A stretch of DNA of 64,000 nucleotides. Source: Aestuariibacter sp. Its GTDB lineage: Bacteria; Pseudomonadota; Gammaproteobacteria; Enterobacterales; Alteromonadaceae. Location of the stretch: contig CP051238.1 of the NCBI GenBank assembly GCA_017794925.1, positions 2,165,138-2,229,137 of the forward strand, given 5' to 3'. Within the stretch, counting starts at the first letter, position 1, and each line of letters opens with the position of its first letter. The position numbers and the translations under genes were made by a program. Below, piece by piece: positions 8,614 through 17,925 of the stretch. The notes under the pieces were generated by a model that was given only the letters and a program-made list of their open reading frames with translations, was not told the origin of the DNA and searched no databases.

Positions 8614-9831
8614 CTATCGCTCCATTTTTTCGGGCAAGAGTGTTAGCAAAGACTGCAGTTTACTTTGCCAGGAATAATGTGTCGCAATCGTTTCTATTGC
8701 TGATTGGCGAGTTTGCTGATAAATCGCCTGATTCGTCATGTAAGTCTCAATGGCTTCAAACATGGCTTGAGGACTGTCACCTACACGAATGTTCTCACCA
8801 TCGGTATAAATAATGCCTTCTGCACCCATTGACGTCGCTACCACGGGGAGGCCACAGGCAAATGCCTGTAATATCTTATTTTGAATGCCGCGAGCAATGC
8901 GGAAAGGGGCGATAAATATATTGCTCTGATGGAAGTAAGGTAAAATCTCTTCAACAAAGCCAGTAACCGTAATACCCGGCTGAGCATCGAGTCCACTTAT
9001 TTCGGGGGTTGGATTCATGCCTGCAATAGTAAGGGTCGCATCGGGCCATTTTGCTTTCACATTCGGCCAGACGTGTTGATAAAACCAGATCATGGCATCG
9101 ACATTTGGCGCATAGTCCATTACCCCGGCAAATAGCAACCTTGGGGCCATAGTCTCAGCGGGCGTGGCCGCAGGGTAAAACTCTGAAGGGTCTATACCAT
9201 TCCCAATAGTGATGACCTGCGCTTTGATGGACGGATTTTCACTATTAAACATTTGGGTTTCTGGTTCGGCGACAAAGAAACAAGCGTCAAACGTGTCACC
9301 AACTTGTTTTTCCAGTCGGCGAATACAGGCTGCTTCTCGCTTGTATACCCAACTCATCGGAAAACTCGCAGCCTCGCTATACTGGTCCCATTTATTGGAG
9401 TCCATATCCATGAAATCCATAATGAGTGTAGTGTTTTTAGTCAGTGCTTTTAATGTAGAGGAACGGAATACGTAACCGGCCATGCTGGAGGCGGTGCAGA
9501 TTATTGCATCAATCTTGCCTTCTGCGATTAACGTATCGATTTGCTGCTGAAGTTCGCTGCTGTAAAAATGCGCTTCACTCATCGAGGCATTGCGAATCAA
9601 ACCGGATACATAACGCATTATCTTATTGCCTAACGGAGCATGTAGCACCTCACAGCCATATCCGGCTTTGAGTTGATGGAAGTAAGGTAATTCCCCTTCA
9701 TTTTCCAATGGTGCTGCAACGGTGATTGCAATACCTTGCTGTCGTAAAAAATTGATCTGGTGAAAAGACCGTAATTTTTCACCTTTATTCGGTGGAAACG
9801 GGACGCGCTGAGCGAGGTACAGGCAATGCAA
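8614..9831 (-). CDS. PEP-CTERM/XrtA-system glycosyltransferase, TIGR03087-like (GT4)
   Basis: This 405-residue GT-B glycosyltransferase begins with MHCLYLAQRVPFPPNKGEK, very close to the start of the exosortase-associated Stp1 (TIGR03087) family. The C-terminal domain has IFIAPFRIARGIQNKILQAF and the GLPVVATSMGAEGI donor-sugar region. The start codon is TTG, chosen because an AAGGA ribosome binding site lies six bases ahead and because the encoded N-terminus matches the family; no ATG lies nearby. It diverges from another glycosyltransferase that also starts with TTG. Confidence 0.9.
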   Translation of the reverse strand: MHCLYLAQRVPFPPNKGEKLRSFHQINFLRQQGIAITVAAPLENEGELPYFHQLKAGYGCEVLHAPLGNKIMRYVSGLIRNASMSEAHFYSSELQQQIDTLIAEGKIDAIICTASSMAGYVFRSSTLKALTKNTTLIMDFMDMDSNKWDQYSEAASFPMSWVYKREAACIRRLEKQVGDTFDACFFVAEPETQMFNSENPSIKAQVITIGNGIDPSEFYPAATPAETMAPRLLFAGVMDYAPNVDAMIWFYQHVWPNVKAKWPDATLTIAGMNPTPEISGLDAQPGITVTGFVEEILPYFHQSNIFIAPFRIARGIQNKILQAFACGLPVVATSMGAEGIIYTDGENIRVGDSPQAMFEAIETYMTNQAIYQQTRQSAIETIATHYSWQSKLQSLLTLLPEKMER

Positions 9832-10104
9832 AGGAAGTCCTTGTTTTTGTGAAGGTGACCTACAGTAACGTTAGTGTATTACGCTTTATTGCGAATAAAA
9901 AGGCACATTATTCTTGCAAATTCCGAATGTTAATAACAACTGTCTGTACGGTGAAAATATACATGTATCGGTATTGGCTATTTTTGTGAGATTGATTGCG
10001 ACAAGTAAGCCGCTTTCTTTGGCAATTAGTGTTTACAGTGGAAAGAGGCACGGGTATTCTGCATCTATATTTTGTGCAATAAGAAGTAAAGTCTGGAGTT
10101 CACA
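9832..10104. promoter_or_regulatory. Divergent intergenic region between two glycosyltransferase genes
   Basis: This 273-base AT-rich gap must hold promoters for both flanking glycosyltransferase genes. Two similar boxes, AGGCAC-N8-TGCA, occur at 9901-9918 and 10046-10063. They resemble -24/-12 elements but have GG and GC 12 instead of 10 bases apart, so I do not call them sigma-54 promoters. A TGGAG ribosome binding site for the downstream gene is at 10094-10098. Confidence 0.4.
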
Positions 10105-11259
10105 TTGAAAACCCTGGTGCTTAGTCAGAATTTCCCCCCGGCTTCGGGGGGAAGTGGCCGATGGTTTTGGGAGCTCTATTCCCGTTTAGGCAGCAGTTAT
10201 CTGGTTGTCGCAGATGAACAGCCCCACGCATCAGAGTTTGATGCTCAGGCGCCTGTAACGATAAAGCGAATACCGCTCTACAGTCAGCAGTGGGGATTGG
10301 CAAACCTGGACGGGCTGAAATATTACTACCGCAGTTATCGTAAACTCCGCCGAATAATCAAAGAAGAAAACATTGACATGATTCACTGTGGTCGTGTTCT
10401 GCCTGAAGGTCTGATGGCCTTTTTTCTGAACAAAACCATGGGCGTTCCTTATGTGTGTTATGTACATGGCGAAGATTTAGAAGCAAGTGCGTTATCCAGA
10501 GAGTTAAATAGCCTGACTAAAATGGTAATGCGCAGTGCAAGTAACGTTATCTGCAATAGTCACAACAGTGCAGCTATTGTTGAGCGTGTAGATAACACTG
10601 TGATGGCAAATGTTGTGGTTATGCATCCCGGAGCGGACACAAATAAATTTGTACCTCTGACGCAACCTGACAACCATTTTCTTACAAAGATGGGGTGGCA
10701 GGAAAAATCACTAATTGTGACCGTTGGGCGACTACAAGCGCGCAAGGGGCAGGACAAAATGATTGAAGCCATGCCTCAAATCCTGAAAACATGCCCGAAT
10801 GCGCATTATGTCGTTATTGGGCATGGCGAATGTGAACAACTGCTCAAAGACACAGTGAGTCGTCTGGGATTACAGGAGCACGTTGAAATTCTTACATCCT
10901 GCGATGATGACACTATGATAAAGTGCTATCAGCATTGTGATGTGTTTATCTTACCTAATCGAACCGAAGGGCAGGATATAGAGGGTTTTGGCATGGTGCT
11001 TGTAGAAGCGCAGGCTTGTGCAAAACCGGTAATAGCAGGTAATTCAGGTGGAACCAAAGAAGCACTGATAGCAGGGCAAACTGGCGAAATTGTCGATGCC
11101 ACAAACACGGATGAGTTGGCAGACGTAGTTCTTCGCTTTTTACAGTCGCCGGCGTTGGCTGCTGAGTTTGGTCAGGCTGGGCGTAAGCATGCTGTGAATC
11201 AGTTTGATTGGGATAATGCTGCTAGCGTTGCGAAGGACTTGTTCGAGAGTAAAAAATGA
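10105..11259 (+). CDS. Glycosyltransferase family 4
   Basis: This 384-residue GT-B enzyme has an N-terminal acceptor domain (KTLVLSQNFPPASGGSGRW), the linker IVTVGRLQARKGQDKMIEAM (about 204-223) and a C-terminal donor site with NRTEGQDIEGFGMVLVEAQA, the E-x7-E element of GT4. It should add one sugar to the lipid-linked repeat unit on the cytoplasmic face. The start is TTG at 10105, supported by TGGAG six bases ahead. The next gene follows after 25 bases. The sugar cannot be told from sequence alone. Confidence 0.88.
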   Translation: MKTLVLSQNFPPASGGSGRWFWELYSRLGSSYLVVADEQPHASEFDAQAPVTIKRIPLYSQQWGLANLDGLKYYYRSYRKLRRIIKEENIDMIHCGRVLPEGLMAFFLNKTMGVPYVCYVHGEDLEASALSRELNSLTKMVMRSASNVICNSHNSAAIVERVDNTVMANVVVMHPGADTNKFVPLTQPDNHFLTKMGWQEKSLIVTVGRLQARKGQDKMIEAMPQILKTCPNAHYVVIGHGECEQLLKDTVSRLGLQEHVEILTSCDDDTMIKCYQHCDVFILPNRTEGQDIEGFGMVLVEAQACAKPVIAGNSGGTKEALIAGQTGEIVDATNTDELADVVLRFLQSPALAAEFGQAGRKHAVNQFDWDNAASVAKDLFESKK

Positions 11260-11284
11260 ACCGTACTGAATTTGTTTTTCATCA

Positions 11285-12520
11285 ATGTATGGATGCATTG
11301 TGCGCAGAGTAAGAAAAGGTATAAAAACGCTACTTCACACCGCGAGACAATTACAGCTTGTGAAGCCATTTGAAGTAGTCAAGCGTAAGAATATAACCAT
11401 TGTTCCTTTCGAAGAGTTGTTAGATCGACCTGTTGGTTTAAGTGACCACAAAGGCGGTCCGATTTGGTATAGCTGGAATGATACGAATAATCTACGGCAC
11501 CGACGATTTGCGTTTGAAGATGATCGCCCTGCAGCGCCAGCATCAATTGATAGAATTGAACATACCCCTTTGTTCTGGTGCGGCGCAATTGTAAGTCATT
11601 TTGGTCACCAGGTCGCAGATTTTACCTCAAGAATAGTCGGCTATAAAATTTACGAAAAAGAGCATAATGGTGAGTCATTTTACTACTGCTTTGCTGTAAA
11701 GCCTGGTAGTGGTATCAGCCAGTTCGAAGATACACCTGCATTTTTTAAACAAATAATCGAATGGCACGAGATTAAACCAGAGCAAATCTATATCGTAGAT
11801 AAGCCCATTAAATCCAGAAAGTTACTTGTAACCCCTCAGTTAGAAGTACTTGCCTTAAACGGTTCTCCCATACCAATTAACGATCAATACATTGCTTTTC
11901 TGGGTGCTCAGGCAGAAAAAAATCTGGGGAAGGCAGAAAAAAACAACAACATTTACTACATTTCCAGAAGTAAAATTACCGGAGGTGAGCTGGCCGGTGA
12001 ATCCTATCTTGATGAATTCTTTCAAGCGAATGGTGTTAGTGTTGTCTATCCGGAAAATCTGTCTCTGGTTGAGCAGATTAAATTATACCGGGATGCAAAA
12101 GCATTAGTTTTTTTGGAAGGCTCTGCATTACATGGGTTACAGTTTCTTGGCGAAACGTCTACATCAATTTATGTAATAAACAGGCGAAGCGGTTACAGGG
12201 TGATGGAAGATGGATTTAAAAAACGATTCCCTCACGTTGGATATCACGATATTACTACCTTAATTCATGGGTTAACCCCGGCTGGTGGACTTGCCAAGTG
12301 GGATGGAATATCAATTCTTGAAATAGATGGGTTTCAACAACTCGTTGAAGCACTGGGACTCAACTTTAACCTTTGGCGAGATGAGGAATTCAAACAACGG
12401 GAGCGACTTCAGCTTAAAAAGTGGGTTGAAAGGAAAAAGGCTTGTCCGGACACGGGGTATCCAGAATCGATGGAACTCATTGGTCAAAAGTTGAACGAAG
12501 CCGGATACGATCTAATATAA
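11285..12520 (+). CDS. GT61-like (DUF563) glycosyltransferase
   Basis: This 411-residue protein resembles family 61 glycosyltransferases: the C-terminal half carries YYISRSK near residue 220, then VVYPENLSLVEQIKLYRDAK and LEGSALHGLQFLGE, the acidic/SALH region conserved in DUF563 proteins. An early HFGHQVADF is also typical of this group. No signal peptide or membrane segment is seen. Its stop is directly abutted by the stop of the convergent minus-strand gene (12520/12521), leaving no room for a terminator. It looks more AT-rich than the core genes, in keeping with a variable glycan cassette. Confidence 0.72.
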   Translation: MYGCIVRRVRKGIKTLLHTARQLQLVKPFEVVKRKNITIVPFEELLDRPVGLSDHKGGPIWYSWNDTNNLRHRRFAFEDDRPAAPASIDRIEHTPLFWCGAIVSHFGHQVADFTSRIVGYKIYEKEHNGESFYYCFAVKPGSGISQFEDTPAFFKQIIEWHEIKPEQIYIVDKPIKSRKLLVTPQLEVLALNGSPIPINDQYIAFLGAQAEKNLGKAEKNNNIYYISRSKITGGELAGESYLDEFFQANGVSVVYPENLSLVEQIKLYRDAKALVFLEGSALHGLQFLGETSTSIYVINRRSGYRVMEDGFKKRFPHVGYHDITTLIHGLTPAGGLAKWDGISILEIDGFQQLVEALGLNFNLWRDEEFKQRERLQLKKWVERKKACPDTGYPESMELIGQKLNEAGYDLI

Positions 12521-13600
12521 CTAATGGTCATAGCAGTCAGAGGTTAATTTTGCGACTTCTTCCCAGTTCATGGTGTCTGCTATTCGTTTGTTGATGACGC
12601 CCATATTTGCTATTTCTTGTTGGGAAAGTGACTGAAGTTTATTTGCAATTTCATTTTCGCTGTTATAAAACACTGCGCCGTTATCGGGGACGCAATCAAA
12701 CACTTTTGAAACTTCAGATAATAGCAGTGCTTTTCCTTCTGTCATGGCAAGGATGACTGAACCCGATGTCAGCGTATCTGAAAAAGGGACAGCAACCAGG
12801 TCTGCAGCACTAAGCCAGTTCGACAATTCGGCATCAGAGAGAAAGCCTAATTGCAAGTGTACTTGTGGACTTTGTTCGCAAATAGCGATCAATTCGTCAG
12901 CATATTTTTGATCGTCGGCTTTACCGCAAATTAGTAAATGAAAATTATCAGGAATGTTTGCGGTATTAAAAATGGTCGCTAATTTTTCAATGCCTTTATA
13001 TTTTCTCAGCATTCCAAAGCATAAGATCAGTGTAGAACTGACAGGTATTCCGAGATTAGTTAGCAATGCATCTCTTGACGTATCTGCTGCAGGATACATG
13101 CCCGTGTAATTACCATGGAAGATAACTTTTGCTTTTCGTTTTATCGTTGTTGAATTGTACGCTTCGGCTAAACGACTTTTTGCAGATTCACTATGGACAA
13201 TGATTTGGGATACGCAGGAAACTAATAGTTTTCGTAAGAAAAGTTCTGTGTTGCGATCAAACCCTTCATGGGCAAACTTATTATGAATTGTCCATACAAT
13301 CGTTTTTCCAGACATCCTGAGTTTCAGGCAATCCAATGCAATCAGTAAACAGCGCAACTTTGCTTTTAAAGGGGAAGCTGTCCAGCTCAGGATAGTGAGT
13401 AACGGCGAAAGCCAATGTAAATGTATAACTTTTGCGTCAGGGTGCTTTTTACAGAGCTCGGAAAAAGGAAAATAGCCAACAGGGTATTTGTCAAAAGTAA
13501 CCTCATGACCAAGTTTTTCTAAATTTTCAGAAAGAATCGACTGGTATGGATTCCCCTCTCTGAAATCAGGGACCACAACGACCTGAGATTTACTGTTCAT
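12521..13600 (-). CDS. Glycosyltransferase family 4
   Basis: This 359-residue GT-B protein has an acceptor domain start VVVVPDFREGNPYQS, a middle segment VIFHGNYTGMYPAA, the linker LILCFGMLRKYKGIEKLA (about 198-215) and a donor site PFSDTLTSGSVILAMTEGKALL. The donor region has T-S-G-S in place of the more usual E-G-F-G, as in GT4 members related to mannosyl/glucosyl side-chain transferases. It follows two bases after the upstream GT4 gene, so both are in one minus-strand operon. The sugar is unknown. Confidence 0.85.
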   Translation of the reverse strand: MNSKSQVVVVPDFREGNPYQSILSENLEKLGHEVTFDKYPVGYFPFSELCKKHPDAKVIHLHWLSPLLTILSWTASPLKAKLRCLLIALDCLKLRMSGKTIVWTIHNKFAHEGFDRNTELFLRKLLVSCVSQIIVHSESAKSRLAEAYNSTTIKRKAKVIFHGNYTGMYPAADTSRDALLTNLGIPVSSTLILCFGMLRKYKGIEKLATIFNTANIPDNFHLLICGKADDQKYADELIAICEQSPQVHLQLGFLSDAELSNWLSAADLVAVPFSDTLTSGSVILAMTEGKALLLSEVSKVFDCVPDNGAVFYNSENEIANKLQSLSQQEIANMGVINKRIADTMNWEEVAKLTSDCYDH

Positions 13601-13602
13601 TA

Positions 13603-14706
13603 TTAACTCTTAAAGGTTTTTTTGTACAGACAAATAAACTTTGCTAAGTAAGCATCCATACTGAATTCTGTTACAACTCGATTTCTGGCTGCGGTGCTTA
13701 ATTTGCTTTTCAATGCGTTATCTAATAACAGTTCCCGAACACATTTAGCAAGCTCATTGGGTGAATGAGGGGGAACTAATAAGCCACATTCTTTATCTAC
13801 AATCGCTTCCGGAATACCATTTACATTCGTAGATACAATCGCTTTTTGCATAGCCATCGCCTCTAAAATTGACACCGGGAAAGCTTCCTGATGTGAGGCA
13901 CATACCAAGATATCAAGATTACCTAGTAACTCGAGCACGTTGTCAACCTGACCGTGGAAAGTTACGCTGTCACGGATTCCCAACGATGAGGCATAATCTT
14001 CCAGCAATGATTGGCGTGGGGCCTGCAAGATATCACCCCCAATAATATCGTAGTGAACATGATAGCCTTGATCTGATAGCTGCTTTGCCATATCGAGAAA
14101 ATCGATATGGCCTTTGCGTTCCTGTAAGTTTGCGACTATGCCGACACGTTGAATGTCATTATGCTTTTCATTAGGTGAGAAACGGTTAATATCAACGCCA
14201 TTGTGAATGACATCCTGTGTTGCCTGAGGGCAAGCTTCAGCTAGGGGGCCTTGGGTTGCGTGCAATAATTCTTCACTGCAATATACGAAACCCGCGGGTT
14301 TCGGCATGCGCTTGAACACCCAGTTAACGTAACCGGCTTCAACAGGGAAATGCATATGACACAGGACCGGAATACCGGCAATTCTGGCTGCAAGTAACAC
14401 CGCACGAGTACAAACCAGATCGGCGCATTGTAGCAAGGCAATATTTGCCTGCTTTAATTGTTTGGCCAACTTAAAAGCGTGCTTAATAGTACTGAAGGGA
14501 GAACTGAATTCAGGTTGGGATAACCCTGTGACAAGCACAGCGCAGTTTTTACGTGCCATATGAACCGAAAATGGCCCTTCATGAGGCACTACTAATAACG
14601 GCATGAATTCCGGGTGCGCAGCCAGTCCATCTATGAGTGCTTCCGACATCCTTTCTGCCCCGCCAATTTCGGCGACGCTGTGCACAAAGGCAATAGTTTT
14701 TTTCAC
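13603..14706 (-). CDS. Glycosyltransferase family 4
   Basis: This 367-residue GT-B enzyme begins with KKTIAFVHSVAEIGGAERMSEALI, with the IGGAER donor-loop motif common in GT4. It continues with the linker VGIVANLQERKGHIDFLDMA (about 193-212) and the donor signature SHQEAFPVSILEAMAMQKAI (E-x7-E). It should be cytoplasmic and act on the lipid-linked glycan. It is the first gene of a two-gene minus-strand unit; 111 bases separate it from the acyltransferase-SGNH gene upstream, which may be co-transcribed. Confidence 0.9.
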   Translation of the reverse strand: MKKTIAFVHSVAEIGGAERMSEALIDGLAAHPEFMPLLVVPHEGPFSVHMARKNCAVLVTGLSQPEFSSPFSTIKHAFKLAKQLKQANIALLQCADLVCTRAVLLAARIAGIPVLCHMHFPVEAGYVNWVFKRMPKPAGFVYCSEELLHATQGPLAEACPQATQDVIHNGVDINRFSPNEKHNDIQRVGIVANLQERKGHIDFLDMAKQLSDQGYHVHYDIIGGDILQAPRQSLLEDYASSLGIRDSVTFHGQVDNVLELLGNLDILVCASHQEAFPVSILEAMAMQKAIVSTNVNGIPEAIVDKECGLLVPPHSPNELAKCVRELLLDNALKSKLSTAARNRVVTEFSMDAYLAKFICLYKKTFKS

Positions 14707-14817
14707 AATTAAATCAGCTTATTGCGACCAGAATAACTAAATCATACGTGTTAAGTGTAGTGAATACCAGTCTAAATCACATTCTGGATAAAGGTGGTTT
14801 TACGCTAACTTGTTGTT

Positions 14818-16719
14818 TTAGTTTGATTTGTTTTTATCTTTCGATAATTGAAGCTTGCTACTCAACAGTATCGCCCCTTCAAGCGTAAGGTGGCCGTAAT
14901 CCCAAGCGGAAGGCACCCAATGCTGTTGCTGTGTTTCAGATGGCAACACAACACGGCATTGTTGCGGCGATTCGCAGAATGCATCGAGGGCAGAAATAAA
15001 CTTTACATTGCTGTACTGTTCAATAACGTTGATCAATTTATGATCGAGACGTTCTATTTCAGAGTAGAGTGTTGGCTCGACCAAGGTCGACGCTGAACTT
15101 TCATTTAGTAACAGTCGCTTGGTTAACAAAAAGCTGGGTAAATCGGGCAAGTATTGCGGCACACCGCCTATAACAATGACGTTGGTATTACCTGATTGCA
15201 ATGCAGCTAACGTGTTATTAAGGGATACCAGCTTGTCTTCATGACTCAGCCAGTTTCCGTGGAGGACCACAGTGTCGAACTGCCCCTGTTGAATATACTG
15301 AATGGCAAACTGATTCGTTGCCTGGCAGTGTTTACGGTGTGGAAAGTGTGTGTCTATGAGTGGCAGACAGGCGCTGCTGGTAATTTCACTTAACTGCTCG
15401 CCTAACTGGTACCGGAGGCCTTTAGCCAACGCGTTTGCATGAGAGTCTCCCCACAGTAGTACCTTTCCTTTTTTGAAGCAGACATCTGATATTGCTTCAT
15501 AAGTTTCGTTCTCGCCAAGGAAACAGTGCGCATTATTTTCTGGCTGACCAGCAGGCGCGTTGTATTGCAGGTAAGATAACAACGTTTGTTGTTCGCTGTT
15601 GTATCGGGAAGGGATACCATCCTGACCGGCATAGAACCCAAAGCCAATAATGGTAGCAAAACTTATAGCACAAAAACTGTATACCTGTTTACGGCTGGTG
15701 ATATTTCTGTGGCGGAAAGGCTTTTCTACATATCGCCATGACACATAAGCCAACAAAAATGCGGCCAGTAATATCGCAATGCGTATTATGGCGTCTGGTT
15801 TGGCAGAGATGTAACGGTTAAACACCAGCAGTGGTTGATGCCACAAATACAGGCTGTAACTGATGAGTCCGGTAAGTACCATCGGACGAAGCGTAAGAAG
15901 TTTGTGTGCCAGACTGTCTGGTGCAGGGATTACGATAAGGATAAGCGTGGCTAATACTGGAACTAATGTAATAAGTGACGGATGGGGAATGGCTTCATCA
16001 AACCAGACAAGGCAAGCAAAGAGTACAATCAGGGCGCTGTTCTTGAGTATATTGGCCGTCGATAATCTTTCCAGAATACGTGCATTATTGAATATCAGAA
16101 TACTGGCCAGACTACCGAACATGAGTTCCCAGGCCCGTGTGGGTAACAGGTAAAAATTGGCGTCCGGTGCATTAACCGCCGCCCATCCAGCCATTGACAG
16201 ACTGATAACAAGAATAGTGAGTACCGTCAACGTCAGTAACCGGGGGAACCAGCGAAGCACGATGAGAAGCACTAGCGGGAAGAAAAAATAATATTGTTCT
16301 TCAACTGCGAGGCTCCAGGTGTGTAGCATGGGTTTTAAGTCAGCAACCCGATCAAAATAACCACTGTCTAACCAAAAGAAAATATTGCTGGAGAACAGGG
16401 ACATTGCAACAAGGCTATTGCCATAGCCTTTCAGGTCTACGGTAATCATCAACTGATAAGCGAGTACTGAGGTCGCCGCTGTCATAAAAATAAGCGCTGG
16501 TAACAGTCGGCGTACCCGTCGTTCATAGAAATTCGCAAACGTGAAGGTTTTTTGAGAAATCTCTTCAACCAGTATGGAGGTGATCAGGAAACCACTGATA
16601 ACAAAAAACACGTCAACGCCTAGGAAGCCACCATGGAAAAAGCCGAGTTTGGCGTGAAAAATGAGTACCGGAAGCACTGCCACCGCTCGTAATCCGTCAA
16701 TATCCTTTCTGTACTTCAT
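14818..16719 (-). CDS. Acyltransferase-3 / SGNH-hydrolase fusion (OafA-like O-acetylase)
   Basis: This 633-residue membrane protein acetylates sugars. Residues 1-350 form an acyltransferase-3 domain with about ten helices, starting MKYRKDIDGLRAVAVLPVLI with the conserved DGLRA and later LHTWSLAVEEQYYFFFP. The C-terminal 270 residues form a periplasmic SGNH domain with VLLWGDSHANALAKG (nucleophile block GDSH), VVLHGNW and the Asp-His block DYGHLTLEGA. The whole matches OafA-type O-antigen acetylases, which carry acetyl across the membrane and place it on the glycan. No truncation is seen. Confidence 0.93.
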   Translation of the reverse strand: MKYRKDIDGLRAVAVLPVLIFHAKLGFFHGGFLGVDVFFVISGFLITSILVEEISQKTFTFANFYERRVRRLLPALIFMTAATSVLAYQLMITVDLKGYGNSLVAMSLFSSNIFFWLDSGYFDRVADLKPMLHTWSLAVEEQYYFFFPLVLLIVLRWFPRLLTLTVLTILVISLSMAGWAAVNAPDANFYLLPTRAWELMFGSLASILIFNNARILERLSTANILKNSALIVLFACLVWFDEAIPHPSLITLVPVLATLILIVIPAPDSLAHKLLTLRPMVLTGLISYSLYLWHQPLLVFNRYISAKPDAIIRIAILLAAFLLAYVSWRYVEKPFRHRNITSRKQVYSFCAISFATIIGFGFYAGQDGIPSRYNSEQQTLLSYLQYNAPAGQPENNAHCFLGENETYEAISDVCFKKGKVLLWGDSHANALAKGLRYQLGEQLSEITSSACLPLIDTHFPHRKHCQATNQFAIQYIQQGQFDTVVLHGNWLSHEDKLVSLNNTLAALQSGNTNVIVIGGVPQYLPDLPSFLLTKRLLLNESSASTLVEPTLYSEIERLDHKLINVIEQYSNVKFISALDAFCESPQQCRVVLPSETQQQHWVPSAWDYGHLTLEGAILLSSKLQLSKDKNKSN

Positions 16720-16934
16720 CGCTCAATGGTGCCTTATTTACGCCGGGCTGGTAATAGGTGTTTCTATGCCGAATAGGCCCAACATTACATGAATCGTTCC
16801 ATTGATAACAAGTGTTTGGCCGCGCTAATAGCGCCTTTGATGAAAAAAAGGCAGTTAAAGCGATGCTTGTTAAAGAAAATGCCTTCACGTATGGTAGGGC
16901 GCAATGAGTCAGTGACAGTATCAAAGGAACGTAT

Positions 16935-17855
16935 GTGAGCGCCACAATCCAGCCTGTTATTAGTGTTGTCATTCCGGCCTATAACCGGGAAGATGTGATT
17001 GAGCGTGCTATTCAGAGTCTTTTGGCACAACAATGCGATGTGCCATTTGAAGTCATCGTGGTTAATGATGGTTCTACTGACAATACTACGCAGGTGGTCA
17101 GTGGTATTAATCACCCGCAGCTACGACTGGTCGATCAGGTTAATCAGGGGGCCAGTGCTGCCCGCATTCACGGCGTCACCGTTTCACAAGGCAATTATAT
17201 TGCGTTTCTGGATTCTGATGACGTGGCTGAACCTCACTATCTGCAACGTTTATATGATGCCCTTTTACAGCACCCTGAATGTGTAATGGCTTATGCAAAG
17301 GTAGGGGAGATGAACGGCAACTGGCATCAGGAACAGGCTTTGCCAGAGACTGATCCTAATGGCGTACTCGCTGATCCATTAGTCGCTTTGCTGCAAAACG
17401 GGTGTTTCACTATTTCTATGAATCTGATGGCAACCAAAGCTGCTGCTATGAAGGCGATGCAGGGACGTCAGCATGTACTTGCTTCAAATGACTTCGACTT
17501 TTGCCTTCGCGTAGCGCTGGAAGGCCCTTATGTGTTTGTCGATACGATAACCATTCGCATCGACCGGCGTGACGATGGAATTGGTAAACGGTTTGGTTAT
17601 CGTCAGGTATCGTTTGCCGTAGTGGTGGCAACTGAAGCCGTTAAGTTAAGTCTGCGTAAAGATAAAGCCGTCAAAGACGCGCTGTCTTCGAGAGTACGAT
17701 TACTGTGGCCAACTGCGTTTGGTCAATGCCTTGCTCACAAACAATGGAGCTTTGCGTGGAAGGTCTTTATGCAAGGACTGAAATGGGGTAAGCCCTCAGA
17801 TGTAAAGCAGGTCTATTGGGCTGTTGATCACTACGTATTGAAAAATAGACCGTAA
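16935..17855 (+). CDS. Glycosyltransferase family 2
   Basis: This 306-residue GT-A enzyme has ISVVIPAYNREDVIERAIQS at the N-terminus, the nucleotide-binding NDGSTDNT, and the metal-binding FLDSDD at about 92-97. The start is GTG at 16935, with AAAGGA ending seven bases before it; an overlapping ATG two bases earlier is immediately followed by a stop and is not the start. It opens a plus-strand run that continues to 27.5 kb. The sugar and linkage are unknown. Confidence 0.9.
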   Translation: MSATIQPVISVVIPAYNREDVIERAIQSLLAQQCDVPFEVIVVNDGSTDNTTQVVSGINHPQLRLVDQVNQGASAARIHGVTVSQGNYIAFLDSDDVAEPHYLQRLYDALLQHPECVMAYAKVGEMNGNWHQEQALPETDPNGVLADPLVALLQNGCFTISMNLMATKAAAMKAMQGRQHVLASNDFDFCLRVALEGPYVFVDTITIRIDRRDDGIGKRFGYRQVSFAVVVATEAVKLSLRKDKAVKDALSSRVRLLWPTAFGQCLAHKQWSFAWKVFMQGLKWGKPSDVKQVYWAVDHYVLKNRP

Positions 17856-17925
17856 CGTATCATCACAATGTGTATTATCGTAAGATATCGAAATCGTGTT
17901 GACTAAAACCCTACTTGGATGAGTA

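Noticed and set aside
9901..10063. Two AGGCAC-N8-TGCA boxes between divergent glycosyltransferase genes, resembling sigma-54 promoters
   Set aside because: GG and GC are 12 bases apart in both instead of the required 10, so RNA polymerase with RpoN should not recognise them.
16785..17114. 109-residue minus-strand frame covering the gap before the GT2 gene
   Set aside because: It overlaps the N-terminus of the GT2 gene, including its nucleotide-binding block, and resembles no known protein; the gap itself shows only a ribosome binding site at its end.
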